Source of the DNA: Sipunculus nudus
Lineage: Eukaryota; Annelida; Sipuncula; Golfingiida; Sipunculidae
DNA length: 64,000 nt
Assembly (NCBI GenBank): GCA_026874595.1
Contig: CM049316.1
Span: forward strand, 29,061,339 to 29,125,338
Direction: 5' to 3'
Shown: piece by piece, positions 22,550 to 34,200 of the stretch
How the letters are laid out: the number at the start of each line of letters is the position of its first letter
Position numbering within the stretch: position 1 is the first letter of the stretch
Program-made: the position numbers and the translations under genes
The notes under the pieces: model-generated
Seen by the model: the letters and a program-made list of their open reading frames with translations, nothing else
Database searches by the model: none
What the model was told of the DNA's origin: nothing

Positions 22550-23229
22550 CAGTCATGTATCCTTAGAACTCTTTTCTCTGTCAGCTAAAAATCAATGTTT
22601 CATCTTCTACGATTTTTGTTAATGTTCATTAATATTAGCTATGATGGGGCAATAATTAATGGAGAGAATTCATGCAAACAATCCATGATTTTTTCAGTGT
22701 GTGGCGTGGGGCTAAAGTATTTGATAGGTATTACTAAACTCACTTGAGTACTTCTTACCTGAACTAAAATCTGTCATGAAACAATAATTGTGAAAATTTC
22801 ACGAACTGTTAAATTAAAAGTCATTTTTTTCTATTATTACCCTTGGGCCGCTCGCGGACAAGAAGATAGATTTGCTTCATATATAACCTTGTTGCGCATG
22901 TGAAGGGTTGCTTGATATTTTTATATGCAGAATACATATATATTAATGTAAGATGAAAACAAGATTTACTAGCATAATTAAAAACTACATAAAAATTGCT
23001 CAAATATCTTGTTTGTAAATGAGAACTGACTCAATTCATCATTACACACTAGTCTGTAAGAACCACTTGGGCTTGAGTGCTTATTTTAGTAATAGTCCAA
23101 ACCATAGTCTTCTGAACTCCTTCCGGAATAGTCCTGCTATGGCAAACCCCCATTAGATGACCCATAGGTCAGACTCCCTGTGTCCACATTAAGACACACG
23201 TGAGGGTCAAAACTGTCCTGTCGCATGTC

Positions 23230-23420
23230 ACTCATGTCCTGACCCCCCCCCCCCCCTTTTTTTCATCCTCCACAAGCTTTTTTAAGGGTTTTAGACAAAA
23301 TTTTGCGACCTGGACCCCCCCCCCCCTTTTCCGGACCTGGTGATCTTTTTTAAGTGTTTTCATAAGTCCAACTTGGTTGAAACCCGCCCCCCCCCCCCGC
23401 TTTGTTTCCTAAATCCTGGA
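23230..23420. repeat. Poly-C-bearing repeat ending in GGCGGATCCAGG
   Basis: Three C-runs of 13 to 15 bases (23241, 23317 and 23386 regions) are embedded in related sequence. The minus-strand reading contains GGGGCGGATCCAGGATTTAG. The same GGCGGAT(C/A)CAGG motif next to a G-run recurs at 37145-37190 and without the run at 57397 and 51420. Confidence 0.6.
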
Positions 23421-24540
23421 TCCGCCCCTGTGTACCCTTCTCCATCAGATATATTGTAAACATCCTCCTGAAAGAAAAAAAAATATAATGTCTTGTCACA
23501 ATCAAGATTCATGTTCATAGTTTTAAAAATTGGCTTATTTGTCAGTTTTCTAAGAGATCTCAACCCTTGATCGGAAAGTAAGAGAAAAAGTTTCCAACTA
23601 ACTAAAAGCTGTTAGAAACATACTGGTATTTACGCTCCCGAGGCAGCGGAAATCTTGCGCTTCTAAAGAAGCAACTGATTTTCACGCTGCCAGCTTTGAC
23701 CGTTTATGATATATTTTGACACCAGATAGCGGTTTGTTGTCCACTGAAATAAACTTCCGTACGATGTGACAAGCAGCCAATCAGATGCCAATAAATAAAC
23801 ACTCGACAGGCATCCTGGCTCCGCCAATTGCTTGATGAGTTTCCGGTCGAATTTAAATTGCTCCCTCTGCATTCTCGCATCATCGACCGATTCGATTATG
23901 ACATTATGACTGTGTTAGCGTAGCCATGTATCTGTTGTCTGCAGAACTGAAACCAGCCAGCGAGGTGTGCACGCAGCCTTTGTTGTAAATTCGTTTGAAT
24001 TACAGCTCACCGGCCGAGCATCCTATGTGCCCAAGGCCCTAAGCAAACCACGTTAGGGGCAATTCTCCCTGAGTCTGTGACCTGTTCAGACGGTTACGCT
24101 AGGGGATGAGCTGTCACTCAAAAAGAAATTAATATGATTGGCTCCGTGTATTCCTCGCTTGGCCTTGTCTTCCAGCACAAGGTCTCATCTGATTGGACAA
24201 AAATACAGTGCTCCCCTCTGGTGTTGCAATTCAGGATACGAGGTCATAACAAACAGCGCCGTACGATATAGGTAGTAGCCCTATAGGTAAAGCGCTGTGT
24301 AAAGAGCGTAACTGGTATTAGGGACAGGAAACTTAACACTGACAAGCTCTTCCTCTTTTACAAGATTTCCCCTGAATATTCTTTTGACATCTCATCCAAA
24401 TTAAGCCCTGTCCCTTTGAACACCTCAGCCATACAAATCATAAGCATAAACAACTGATCACATAAAGTGGTTATTTCTCTAACTAATTTACTCACTGTTA
24501 CTGTTATCATGGGAGTATTTCTTTCATTTTCTTATAAATA
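23421..24540. other. No gene; CCAATCAG motifs
   Basis: Contains CCAATCAG near 23776 and moderate GC, which could suit a promoter, but no exon could be attached to it. Confidence 0.25.
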
Positions 24541-25020
24541 GCCCCATTTACACACGTTTTTCTGGAGCGCTCTTCATCGTTTAGCGCGCGCCAAGTCCCC
24601 CAAACGCGCCAGATTTCGAGGATTTTTGGTGTGGAGCGCGCTACATTTTGACCACCGGTTTGAGTCGGTTCCAGATTCTAGCGCGCGCCAGACTCAGTCT
24701 GGCGCGGCCTACATTTGTGCTTCGAACATGTGTAAACAGAAGTGGTGCGCGCTATCTTTATAACGCGCCCCAGTCATGTGACTGGGATGTACCCATGCGA
24801 GCAAGGGGGAATCCAATCTAGACCGCGCTAGATTACAGTATTTATTTGAATGTAAACGCAATGCAGATTCTTTGGCCGGGCCGAGCGCAACTTGACAGGG
24901 TAGCGCGGTCTACATGGTCACTTGTTCCGGCACAGTGTGAACGCAAGTTAAATGTAGCCCGCTCCACAATTTTGCTTGACCGGTCTAGCACGTGCCACAT
25001 TTTTCTAGTGTAAATTGGGC
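24541..25020. mobile_element. CpG-rich MITE, 480 bp, flanked by TA
   Basis: The ends are inverted repeats GCCCCATTTACAC and GCCCAATTTACAC (complement of the right end), each bordered by TA (24539-24540 and 25021-25022). The interior is rich in GCGCGC and GCGCGCTA motifs in both orientations. The TA flanks suggest Tc1/mariner-type insertion. No transposase. Confidence 0.75.
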
Positions 25021-25024
25021 TAAT

Positions 25025-25513
25025 GTTTATGCCAGGATATAATGTTGAAGTACACGTTTCAGTTTCAAATGTTAAACCAGCTATTCACCTGCTAAATCTG
25101 TAGAATTTTTGTGATTTGTGGCTTATTATTAATACATATCATTGAATGTTAGGAAATTCATGCTAAGAAAGGTTCTTAAAATCCCTCTGTGACAGATGTA
25201 AGACATTGATTATCAACAAGTTGTTAGTAAAAAACAGTGCATGCACCCATACTGACATATCCAAACACTGTAACTGATGATGTAACTGAATGTGGTTGGT
25301 TCTATAAATACAGAGACCGGAAGGTCACACAAGTTGCAATCAACATCTGCAAAACTCTGACATTCTGCCACATGTACTTGTTCAATGTGTTTGCATTTTT
25401 ATTTTTTTTGGGGGGGGGCACGTAAATATAAACAAAACAAACAGCCTGTGTACTATGGGATCTGCGTTTTCTAGCCTATTTCAAATATTGAAAGGTTCAA
25501 GGAATAATCTTCT
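25025..25513. repeat. Decayed relative of the 15314 MITE family
   Basis: Shares GATTTGTGGCTTATTATTAAT-like, AACATCTGCAAAACTCT-like and AAACAAAACAAACAGCCTGTG-type runs with 15360-15680. Ends are not preserved. A G-run lies at 25412-25419. Confidence 0.55.
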
Positions 25514-27524
25514 ATATAATTAATACGGAGTTGGTTTTTTTTCTAGACCACGGTTAACCTGCTTCCGTTCTGATTTGACTCTCCAAATTCGGCAGCATAT
25601 CGGTGGTGTGCTCTTCTAGGAAAAGTTTGTTTTATTTTGTGGGATTATGCCCTATTAAGCTGAATAATCAATAATTTATATTTCGCTATTAGGTGTCCCT
25701 ATTTCTTTTGTGTTGCAAGGTCCTCCACGCTTGTGACGCTTTTCAGGAGGCACCTCGGTGATTTTCACTTGCCCGTTAGGACCGTGGCCAGCGCGCATGT
25801 CCTGTCCAAAAGGCATTTCTGTTCAATAAGCGGTCACGCGGGTCCACTTTAACCCCATTGATCCCCCATATTCATTGTAACGCCTGTAAAGGAATTTTTC
25901 CCTCAATGAAAGTAAAGGTTTTAATCCAAAGACCACAGGACTCCGCTTTCAATGCGAGAGCTTTTCAGTTAGTTCAACACTGAGCACAAGCTCCAGTGAT
26001 GTGACCACCGTTTGACAATTTTTTATGGGTAACAGGTATGTTAATTTTTTATACATTCAAAAATATCTTTCCATGATAACCATGGTTTCAAAAGTTCGGC
26101 TAAGCCATGTGCTGTATGAAGTTTTTTTTTTTTCAAAAAGAAGCCGGCCAACTTTTTTGTCATTCGGGTTGGGTGGGGATGGGGTCTGGGCGGGGCGGGG
26201 GGGGGGCATATATTTGTTCACCTCGCGAGTGGCAGAACAAATAAATACGAATGGGTGGCTTCTACACGGGGACAAAGGAATGGTCCTTTGTCATAATGGT
26301 TTATAAGAAAATATATATTGTGGTGATATGATAACCGTGGTTTTAATAGTTCGTCCGATTTATTGGTTGTTTGATTTTTTTTTTTCAAAAGGAAGCCCTG
26401 GGGATGGGGGGGGGGGGGGGGGGGTTGCACACACTTCTTAATGTCCTCAATCTCTTGAGGACTTTGAACCCCCCGCCAGAATCTACTGATCGGTCGTTCT
26501 TTTATACGTGCACGTTAAATGTTAAACATTGACATGGTTTTGAAACACGGGTTCACCAGGCGAGTGGCGCAACAACTGCATACGAATGGGAGGCTTCCAC
26601 AAAGGAATGATTCCTTTGTGGAATTGTGATTATGGCACTTGAGAAAAAAATGTATCATGGTGATTCCGATTACCTCCAAAAATGTAATGGATTACGGATG
26701 CAGTTTTACTCTACTCTACGAATTTTCAGCAAAATATTAATTTTACATTTTGCGTTAATTTGCTGAATGACAATGCAACGAACCAAGGCTGAAGTGGTTT
26801 CATTGCTTAATGCTTTCATCGAAATATATCAACCTGCTTTCTTTTTGTCTGGGAGAGTTGTCAATTTTGTATCAGACCTGATTATTCAATGACAATTTAC
26901 AGTACTTAAACCAAACATTTAATACTGTTGGAATATATTATTCTTGGTCTATCTTTTTCACATTGGCAGCTATACGTTTCGCGTACAAGAGACTAAAACG
27001 ACTTATGCATGTGTATACAAATAATACATGTGTATGTTAACATGCCTCAGTCTATACCCAAAACTAACTATATACACTGAATAAACATCGTGTTTCACGA
27101 TGTCGCCTGAGCTTCAATTAATACAAAGCATCTTTCACATAATTTCACGATAGAATGCTTCTTTATACAATCGTTACATCAACGATGTTTCACAAGCAAT
27201 GAAGCTGTCGGACCTTTGTTGTTTATCGGAAAAAAAACTTCTCACTTAAAAATTTGTACACCCTGTATATGCCTCAAGTCTCTTTCCAAAATTTATTTTT
27301 TGGTGAGATTTCTGGAATAGAATATTTATCTTTCTGTGTTGTTATTTTTTGGAGGGTGTTCCTAGAGAATTCTAGCAGAAGAATCTTTATATTATATAAG
27401 TGAAACACATGACAAAAATTCCTGCTAAAACCTTAGGATTCAAATATGGGTGTTTATTTCCTGTCATCTCATTACAAAAATATGAATCAGATATAGAGCC
27501 GTGGATTTTTGAAAGGGTGCAGCT
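25514..27524 (+). repeat. Left arm of the 5.8-kb inverted repeat
   Basis: This segment is the reverse complement, with many small differences, of 28668-31298. Matching landmarks include ATATAATTAATACGGAG at the outer edge, GTGTGCTCTTCTAGGA, GGGATTATGCCCTATTAAGC, ATGCAACGAACCAAGGCTGA, CATCTTTCACATAATTTCAC and GAGCCGTGGATTTT near the inner edge. It holds two tandem related blocks around poly-G runs (26040-26420). A frame starting ATGCAACGAACC (26771) breaks after about 40 codons. No known domain. Confidence 0.85.
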
Positions 27525-27978
27525 GGTTGGTCTTTGGATTATTCGAGAAATGGAAATTTCTCTGCTTGATGTGAGAATTTATAAATAAGGGGCTGTGTTT
27601 TAGAGCCGAGAGAGTGAAGAGAAATATTCCTGCGGGCACAGAAGCGTGTAAGTCAGTTGTGGACCTTTTCCAATAAGTGCAGTAATATTAGATTTTCTTC
27701 TAAATTTGTGACGGATCTTATATAGTCTTCAGTTTGCTTTCGGAATTATGAAAAGAACTTACAAAAGGGATTACAACGGATTAATTTTGTAAATGAATTG
27801 GACTGTTGTTCTCTGAGAAGATTTATGAAGGACTTGTTATCGCTGTGACAGTGGTGGTATCCAGGTACTGTATACTTTATTTATATACTTGTATTGATTT
27901 GCTGTTGTACTGTTGTTATACTGTGAAATTGTATTGATTTAGTGCATTGTAATGTTAGGATTGTTTTAAAAAATATTT
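27525..27978 (+). repeat. LTR-like fragment with TATA box
   Basis: Shares long stretches with 48353-48800: TTATAAATA, GTTTTAGAGCCGAGA, GGATCTTATATAGTCTTCAG, TCTCTGAGAAGATTTATG, CGCTGTGACAGTGG, TATCCAGGTACTGT and GTGAAATTGTATTGATTTAG. The order TATA box, transcribed region, then AT-rich end suits an LTR. The 3' end is replaced by the 27-bp minisatellite at 27979. Confidence 0.65.
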
Positions 27979-28667
27979 GTACTCCCGGAGGCCCTGGATA
28001 ATCAGGTACTACCGGAGGCCCTTGGTTATCATGTACTTCCATAGGATCTGAAAAATCATATACTACCGAAGGTCCTGGATTATCCTATACTACCGGACGC
28101 CTGGGATAATTATATACTACGGGACTCAAGAGATATTCAGGTCCTACGTCCCGGACGCCCGGGATAATAAGCCAATACCGGAGGCCCTGGATAATCAGAC
28201 ACTACCTGAGGTCCTGGATAATGAGATACTACCTGAGGCCCTGGATAATCATAAACTACCGGAGGCCCTGGATAATAAGATACTACCGGAGGCCCTGGAT
28301 AATCATAAACTACCGGAGGCCCTGGATAATCAGATACTACCGGAGGCCCTGGATAATCAGATACTACCTGAGGCCCTGGATATTCATATACTACCGGAGG
28401 CCATGGATAATCAGATACCTCCTGACGCCTGGGATAACCATATGCTACCGGAGGCCAGGGATAATCAGGTACTACCGGAGGCCCTGGATAATCAGATACT
28501 ACCGCACGTGCTGGATAATCAAAAACAACCAGTGGCCCTGGATAAACATATATACTATCGGAGGCCCTGGATAATCAGATACTACCGGAGGCCCTGACAA
28601 ATCATATATTACCGCACGCCCTCAATAATCAGATAGTATTGCACGCCCTGGATAATCATATACTACT
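27979..28667 (+). repeat. 27-bp minisatellite, inner array (about 25 units)
   Basis: Tandem units close to CTACCGGAGGCCCTGGATAA plus TCATATA. It has the same orientation and the same variant blocks as the long array at 31299-36575. It ends in mid-unit where the right arm begins. Short reading frames here arise because 27 is a multiple of three. Confidence 0.95.
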
Positions 28668-31298
28668 AGCTGCTCCCGTGGAAAATCCACGGCTCTGTCT
28701 GATGCATATTTTTGTATTGAGCTGATAGGAACTAAACGACGCATATTTTAATCCAAAGATTTTTGCAGGAACTTTCGATATATATGATATAAAGATTACT
28801 TCTGCTAGAACCCTCCCCAAAACATCAACAGAAAGAAAAATTATTCTGTTCCAGAAATCACACACAAAAAAATATTGTTTCCCCGGAAAAAAACATAGGT
28901 CCGACAGCTTCATTGTTCGGGAAATGTCGTAGATATAACGATTGTATAAAGAAGCATTCTGCCGTGAAATTATATGAAAGATGCTTTGTATTAGTTGAAG
29001 CTAAGGCGACATCCTAATACACAATATTTATTCAGTGTAGTCAGTTGAGGGTATAGTCTAAGGCATGTTAACAGACACATGCGTTATTTGTATACACATG
29101 CATATGTCGTTGAAGTCTCCTGTACGCGAAACGTATAACTGTGAAAAAGATAGGCCCAGACAAATATATTCCGACAGTATTAATTTTTTTGGTTAAAGTA
29201 CTGTAAAATGTCATGGAATAAGCAGGTCTGATGCAAAATTGACAAATTTCCCAGATAAAAAAAGCAGGTTGATATATTTCGATGAAAGCATTTAGCAAAG
29301 AAACCACTTCAGCCTTAGTTCGTTGCATTGTCTTTCAGCAAATTAACGCAAAATGTAATATACAGATTTTGCTGAAAATCGGAATCACCATAATATATTT
29401 TTTTCTGAAATGACATAATTACAGTTCCACAGAGGAATAATTATGTTATAGATATGCTATTCCTTTGTCCCCGAGTAGAAGCCGCCCATTAGTATGCATT
29501 TGTTCTGCCACTCGCCTGGTGAATCCGTGTTTCTAAACCATGACAATGTTTTACATGAAACGTGCACGTATGAACGAACGACTGATTAGTAGATTCTGGC
29601 AAGGGTTTCAAAGTCCCTAAGAGATTGAAGACCCTTAAAAGTGCGTGCTATTCCCCCCCCCCCCCAAGCTTCCTTTTGAAAAAAAAACTGTTTTCAAACA
29701 ACTCATAAATCGGCCGAACTATTAAAACCATGGTTATCATGGAAAGATACTTCTGAATGTATAAAAATAAACATACCTGTAAACCTATAAAACGGTAATC
29801 GTGTAAAGGGTCTCAGCTAATTGTGTCCACTTACTGGAAAAATGCTCTCTATTAAAAGATTCATGTGGACGTGTTCCGGACTTGAATTTAAAATCTTTAC
29901 TTCCTTTTGACTAGGTAAAATTCATTAAAAGGCGATATAATGGAAATATGGTTCAGTGGGGATTACAGGTCGCCTCCTGAAAAAGCGTGACAGGCGAAAA
30001 TGTTTTTGCTGAACATTTGTAGAGGGTAAGGATAAAGACATATCAATAGTCAATTTCTTTTTGGGGGTAATAAGAATCACTACAATATATATTTTCTTAT
30101 AAACCATTATGAAAAAGGACCATTCCTTTGTCCCCGTGTGGAAGCAACCCACTCGTATTTATTGATTCTGCCACTCGCAAGGTGATCTCGTGTTACTGAA
30201 GCATGACAGTGTTCACACATGAAACGCATAAACGTGAATACATGACTGACATTAAAGGAGATTCTGATGCAGGTCTGTACGCCCTGACTACAGATTCTAG
30301 TTTTTCATCAATTTAAAGATATGCTGGTGATATTTTTTCATGTTTCACTGTCCCTACAGATAACGGATCTTAACAAATATCTGTGAACTAACCCCCCCCT
30401 ACCCAACCTGAATGATAATAAAGTTGAGGAGCTTCTTCTGGAAAAAAAAACTTCATTAAACACATGACTTGGCCGAACTTTTGAAACCATGGTTATCATG
30501 GAAAGATATTTTGAATGTATAAAAATCAACATACCTGTAAACCCCCCCCCCCCCCCCAAAAAAAAAAAAAAAAAATTGTCAAACAGTTGTCACATCACTG
30601 GACTCAGTGCCCAGTGTTGACCAAACTGATAAGTTCTCGCATTGAAAGCGTCATGTGGATTTAAAACCTTTACTTCCTTTTGAGAGAGAAATTCCTTTAG
30701 AGGCGTAACAATGGATATTGGGGATCAATGGGGATTATAGTGGTCCCGCGTGACCGCGTATTGCACGGAAATGCCTTTTGGGCAGGACATGCGCTCTGGC
30801 CAAGGTCAGAACAGGCCAGTGAAAATCCTCGAGGCGCCTCCTGAAAAAGCGTCACTGGCCATTCACTACGCTTCGGCCTTTTGAAATCAGTTCAGCAAAG
30901 TCAAAACAAAAGGCCTAAATGTATCTCAACATATGCGATTCGTTATTTTTTTATTTTTTTTATTTTAGCCCTGTTCCGCAATCCGTGTTTTATGCCAGCC
31001 CGGAAGACCCCCCAAGAATTTTTGTTTTGACTTTGCCGAAATGATTTCAAAAAGGCCGAAGCGTAGTGAATGGTCACAGGCATGGAGGACCTTGCTGCAC
31101 AAAAGAAACAGGGGCGCCTCATGGGAAAATATAAAAATTATTAATTATTCAGCTTAATAGGGCATAATCTCGCAAAATAAAACAAACTTGTCCTAGAAGA
31201 GCACACCACCGATACGTCTGCCGATTTTGGAGAGTCAAATCAGAACGGAAGCAGGTAAATCGTAGCCTAGAAGAAAAACAACTCCGTATTAATTATAT
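28668..31298 (-). repeat. Right arm of the 5.8-kb inverted repeat
   Basis: Inverted copy of 25514-27524, about 620 bases longer. The excess is explained by a 213-bp MITE (30860-31072) and a duplicated internal block (29690-29990 resembles 30450-30870). It is bordered on both sides by the 27-bp minisatellite in one orientation, so it looks inserted into the array. An 86-codon minus-strand frame (29328-29068) corresponds to the broken frame in the left arm; no domain recognised. Confidence 0.85.
30860..31072. mobile_element. MITE with 9-bp target duplication, Mutator-like
   Basis: It starts CATTCACTACGCTTCGGCC and ends with the exact complement; the inverted repeats extend imperfectly to about 50 bases per side. 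Flanks are 9-base direct repeats GTCACTGGC (30851-30859) and GTCACAGGC (31073-31081), eight of nine identical. Nine-base duplications are typical of Mutator elements. The matching site in the left arm (25729-25737) lacks the insertion. Confidence 0.85.
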
Positions 31299-34200
31299 TG
31301 ATATGAGACCCTGGATGATCATTTAATTCCGGAGACCCTGGATAATCATATAATACCTGAGGTTTATGAATATCAGATACTACCAGAGGTCCTGGATAAT
31401 CATATGTTACCGGAGGCCCTGCATAATTAGATACAACCGGAGGCCCTGGATAATCGTATACTACTGGACGCCAGGTAAAATTGTGTACTGCCGGACGCCC
31501 GGGGTAATTATGTTTTACCGGACGCAAGAGATAATCAGGTACTACGTCCGGGACGCCCTGGATAATCAAATACACCCGAGGTCCTTGATAATCATAAACT
31601 ACCATAGGCCCTGGATAATCAGATACTACCTGAGGCCCTTGATAATCATATACCACCGGACGGCCCGGATAATCAGGTACTACGGGAGGCCCTGGATAAT
31701 CATGTACTACCGAAGGCCTTGGATAAGCATACATACTACCGCACGCCCTGGCTAATTAATTATTAAGTACTACAGGAGGCCCTGGATAAACATATACTAT
31801 AGGAGACCCTGGATAATCAGGTACTACCGGAGGCCCTGGGTTATCAGGTACTTCCATAGGCTTTGGATAATTATATACTATAGGTGGACCTGACTAATCA
31901 TATACTACCGGAGGCCCTGGATAATCAGGTACTACCGGACGCCCTGGATAATCAGATACTACCGGATGCCCTGGATAATAACGTACTACCGGAGGCCCTG
32001 GATAATCAGGTACTACCGCACGTCTGGGGTTATCGTATACTACCAGATGCCCTTTATAACCGTGTACTATAGGAGGGCCTAGATAATCAGGAACTACAGC
32101 TAACCCGGAATAATCAGGTACTTCCAGACGCCTTGAATAGTCGTGTTCTACCGCACGGCTTCGATAATCATATATACTACTGGTAGCCCCGTATTATCTT
32201 ATACTACCGGAGGTCCTGGATAATCATGCACTACCGGAGGCCCTGGATAATCATCTACTACGGCACGTCTGGGATAATCGTGTGCCACTTGTTCCCTTGA
32301 TGACCGTAAACTATAGTAGGCCCTGCATAATCAGGTTTAACAGCTCACCCTGGATATTAATATACTACCGGAAGCCATGGATAATCAGATACTTCTTGAC
32401 GCCTTGGATAATCAGGTACTACCGGAGGCCCAGGATAATCATGTACTACCGGAGGCCCTGAATAATCAGGTACTACCGCACGCGCTGGATAATCAAATAC
32501 CACCATAGGCCCTGGATAAACATATACTACCGGAGGCCCTGAATAATCAGGTACTACCGCACGCGCTGGATAATCAAATACCACCATAGGCCCTGGATAA
32601 ACATATACTACCGGAGGCCCTGGATAATCAGGTACTACCATAGCCCTGGATAATCAGGGACTACCGGAGGCACTGAGTGACCAGGTACTTCAATAGGCCC
32701 TGGATAATCATATACTACCGCAGATCCTGGATAATCATATCCTACTGGAGGCCCTAGTTAATCATATACTACCGCAGGCCCTGGATAAGCATATACTACC
32801 CGACGTCCTGGATAATCAGATACTATAACGTAGGCCCTGGATAATCAAATACTACCGGAGGTCCTGGATTATCATATACTACCGCACGTCTCGGATAATC
32901 AGACAATACCGAACGCACTGGATAATCATATACTATGCGAGGCCTTGGATAATCAAACCCTACCGGAGACCCTGGATAATCATATAATACCTGAGGTCCT
33001 GGATAATCAGATACTACCTGAGTTCCTTGATAATCAGATACTACCGGATGCAAGGGAAGATTGTGTACTACCGGACGCCCGGGATTAAGTACGTAGTACC
33101 GGACGCCATTGATAATCAGGTACTACGTCCCGGAGGCCCTGGATAATCAGATACTGCTTGACGTCCTGGATAATGAGATACTGAAAAAGGTCCTGGATAA
33201 TCATGCACTACCGGACTCCCTGGATAATCATATACTACAGGAGTCCCTGGAAAATCTTTTACTACCGCACGTCTGTGATAACCGTGTACTACCAGGTCCC
33301 TTGATGACCGTGTACTATAGGAGGCCCTGCATAATAAGGTATTACAGCTCACCCGGAATAATCATACTAATGGAGTCCTGGATAATCAGGTACTACCGGA
33401 GGCCCTGAGTGAACAGGTACTTCCATAGGCCCTGGATAATCATATACTACCGCACGCACTGGATAATCAAATACGACCGGATGCCCTGGATAAATATATA
33501 TTACCGGAGGCCCTGGATAATCATATACTACTGGAGGCCCTAGATAATCCGATATTACCGCACGCCCTTTAAAATCAGATACTACCGGAGACTCTGGATA
33601 ATCATGTACTTCCGGAAGTCATGGATGATCATGTACTACCGGAGGCCTGGATAATCATATACTACTGCACGCCCTTGATAATCAAATGCTTACATATGCC
33701 CTGGAAAAACATAAACTTCCGGAGGCCCTGGATAGTCATATACTACCGCATGTCTTGGATTATTAGAAAATACCTCACGCCCTGGATAATCATATACTAT
33801 ACAAGGCCCTGGATAATCATACACTAATGGAGGCCCTGGATAATCATATAATACTTGAGGTCCTGAGTAAGTAAATGCTAACTTAGGTCCTGGATGATCA
33901 TCTACTACCGGAGGCCCAGGATAATCAGTTACTACCGGGCCCGGGATATAATCGTATAATACAGGACGCAAGAGAAAATTGTGTACTACCGGACGCCCGG
34001 GATTAATTATGTAAGACCGGACGCCTGAATATTCAGGTACTACGTCACGGACGCCCGGGATAATCAGATACTACCGGAGATCCGGGATAATCAGATACTC
34101 GCTGAGGACCTGGATAATCCGATACTACATGAGGCCCTGGATAATGATATATTACCGAAGGCCCTGGATAATCATAAACTACCGGAGGCCCTGGTTTATC

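Noticed and set aside
26057-26430. Pro-rich frames on the minus strand
   Set aside because: Produced by poly-G runs inside the inverted-repeat arm; not kept in the right arm.
31267-31734. 155-codon minus-strand frame repeating YDYPGPPVV as an adhesive-type protein
   Set aside because: It begins in the array and ends in the inverted-repeat arm without a signal peptide or splice sites; kept only as a finding to test.
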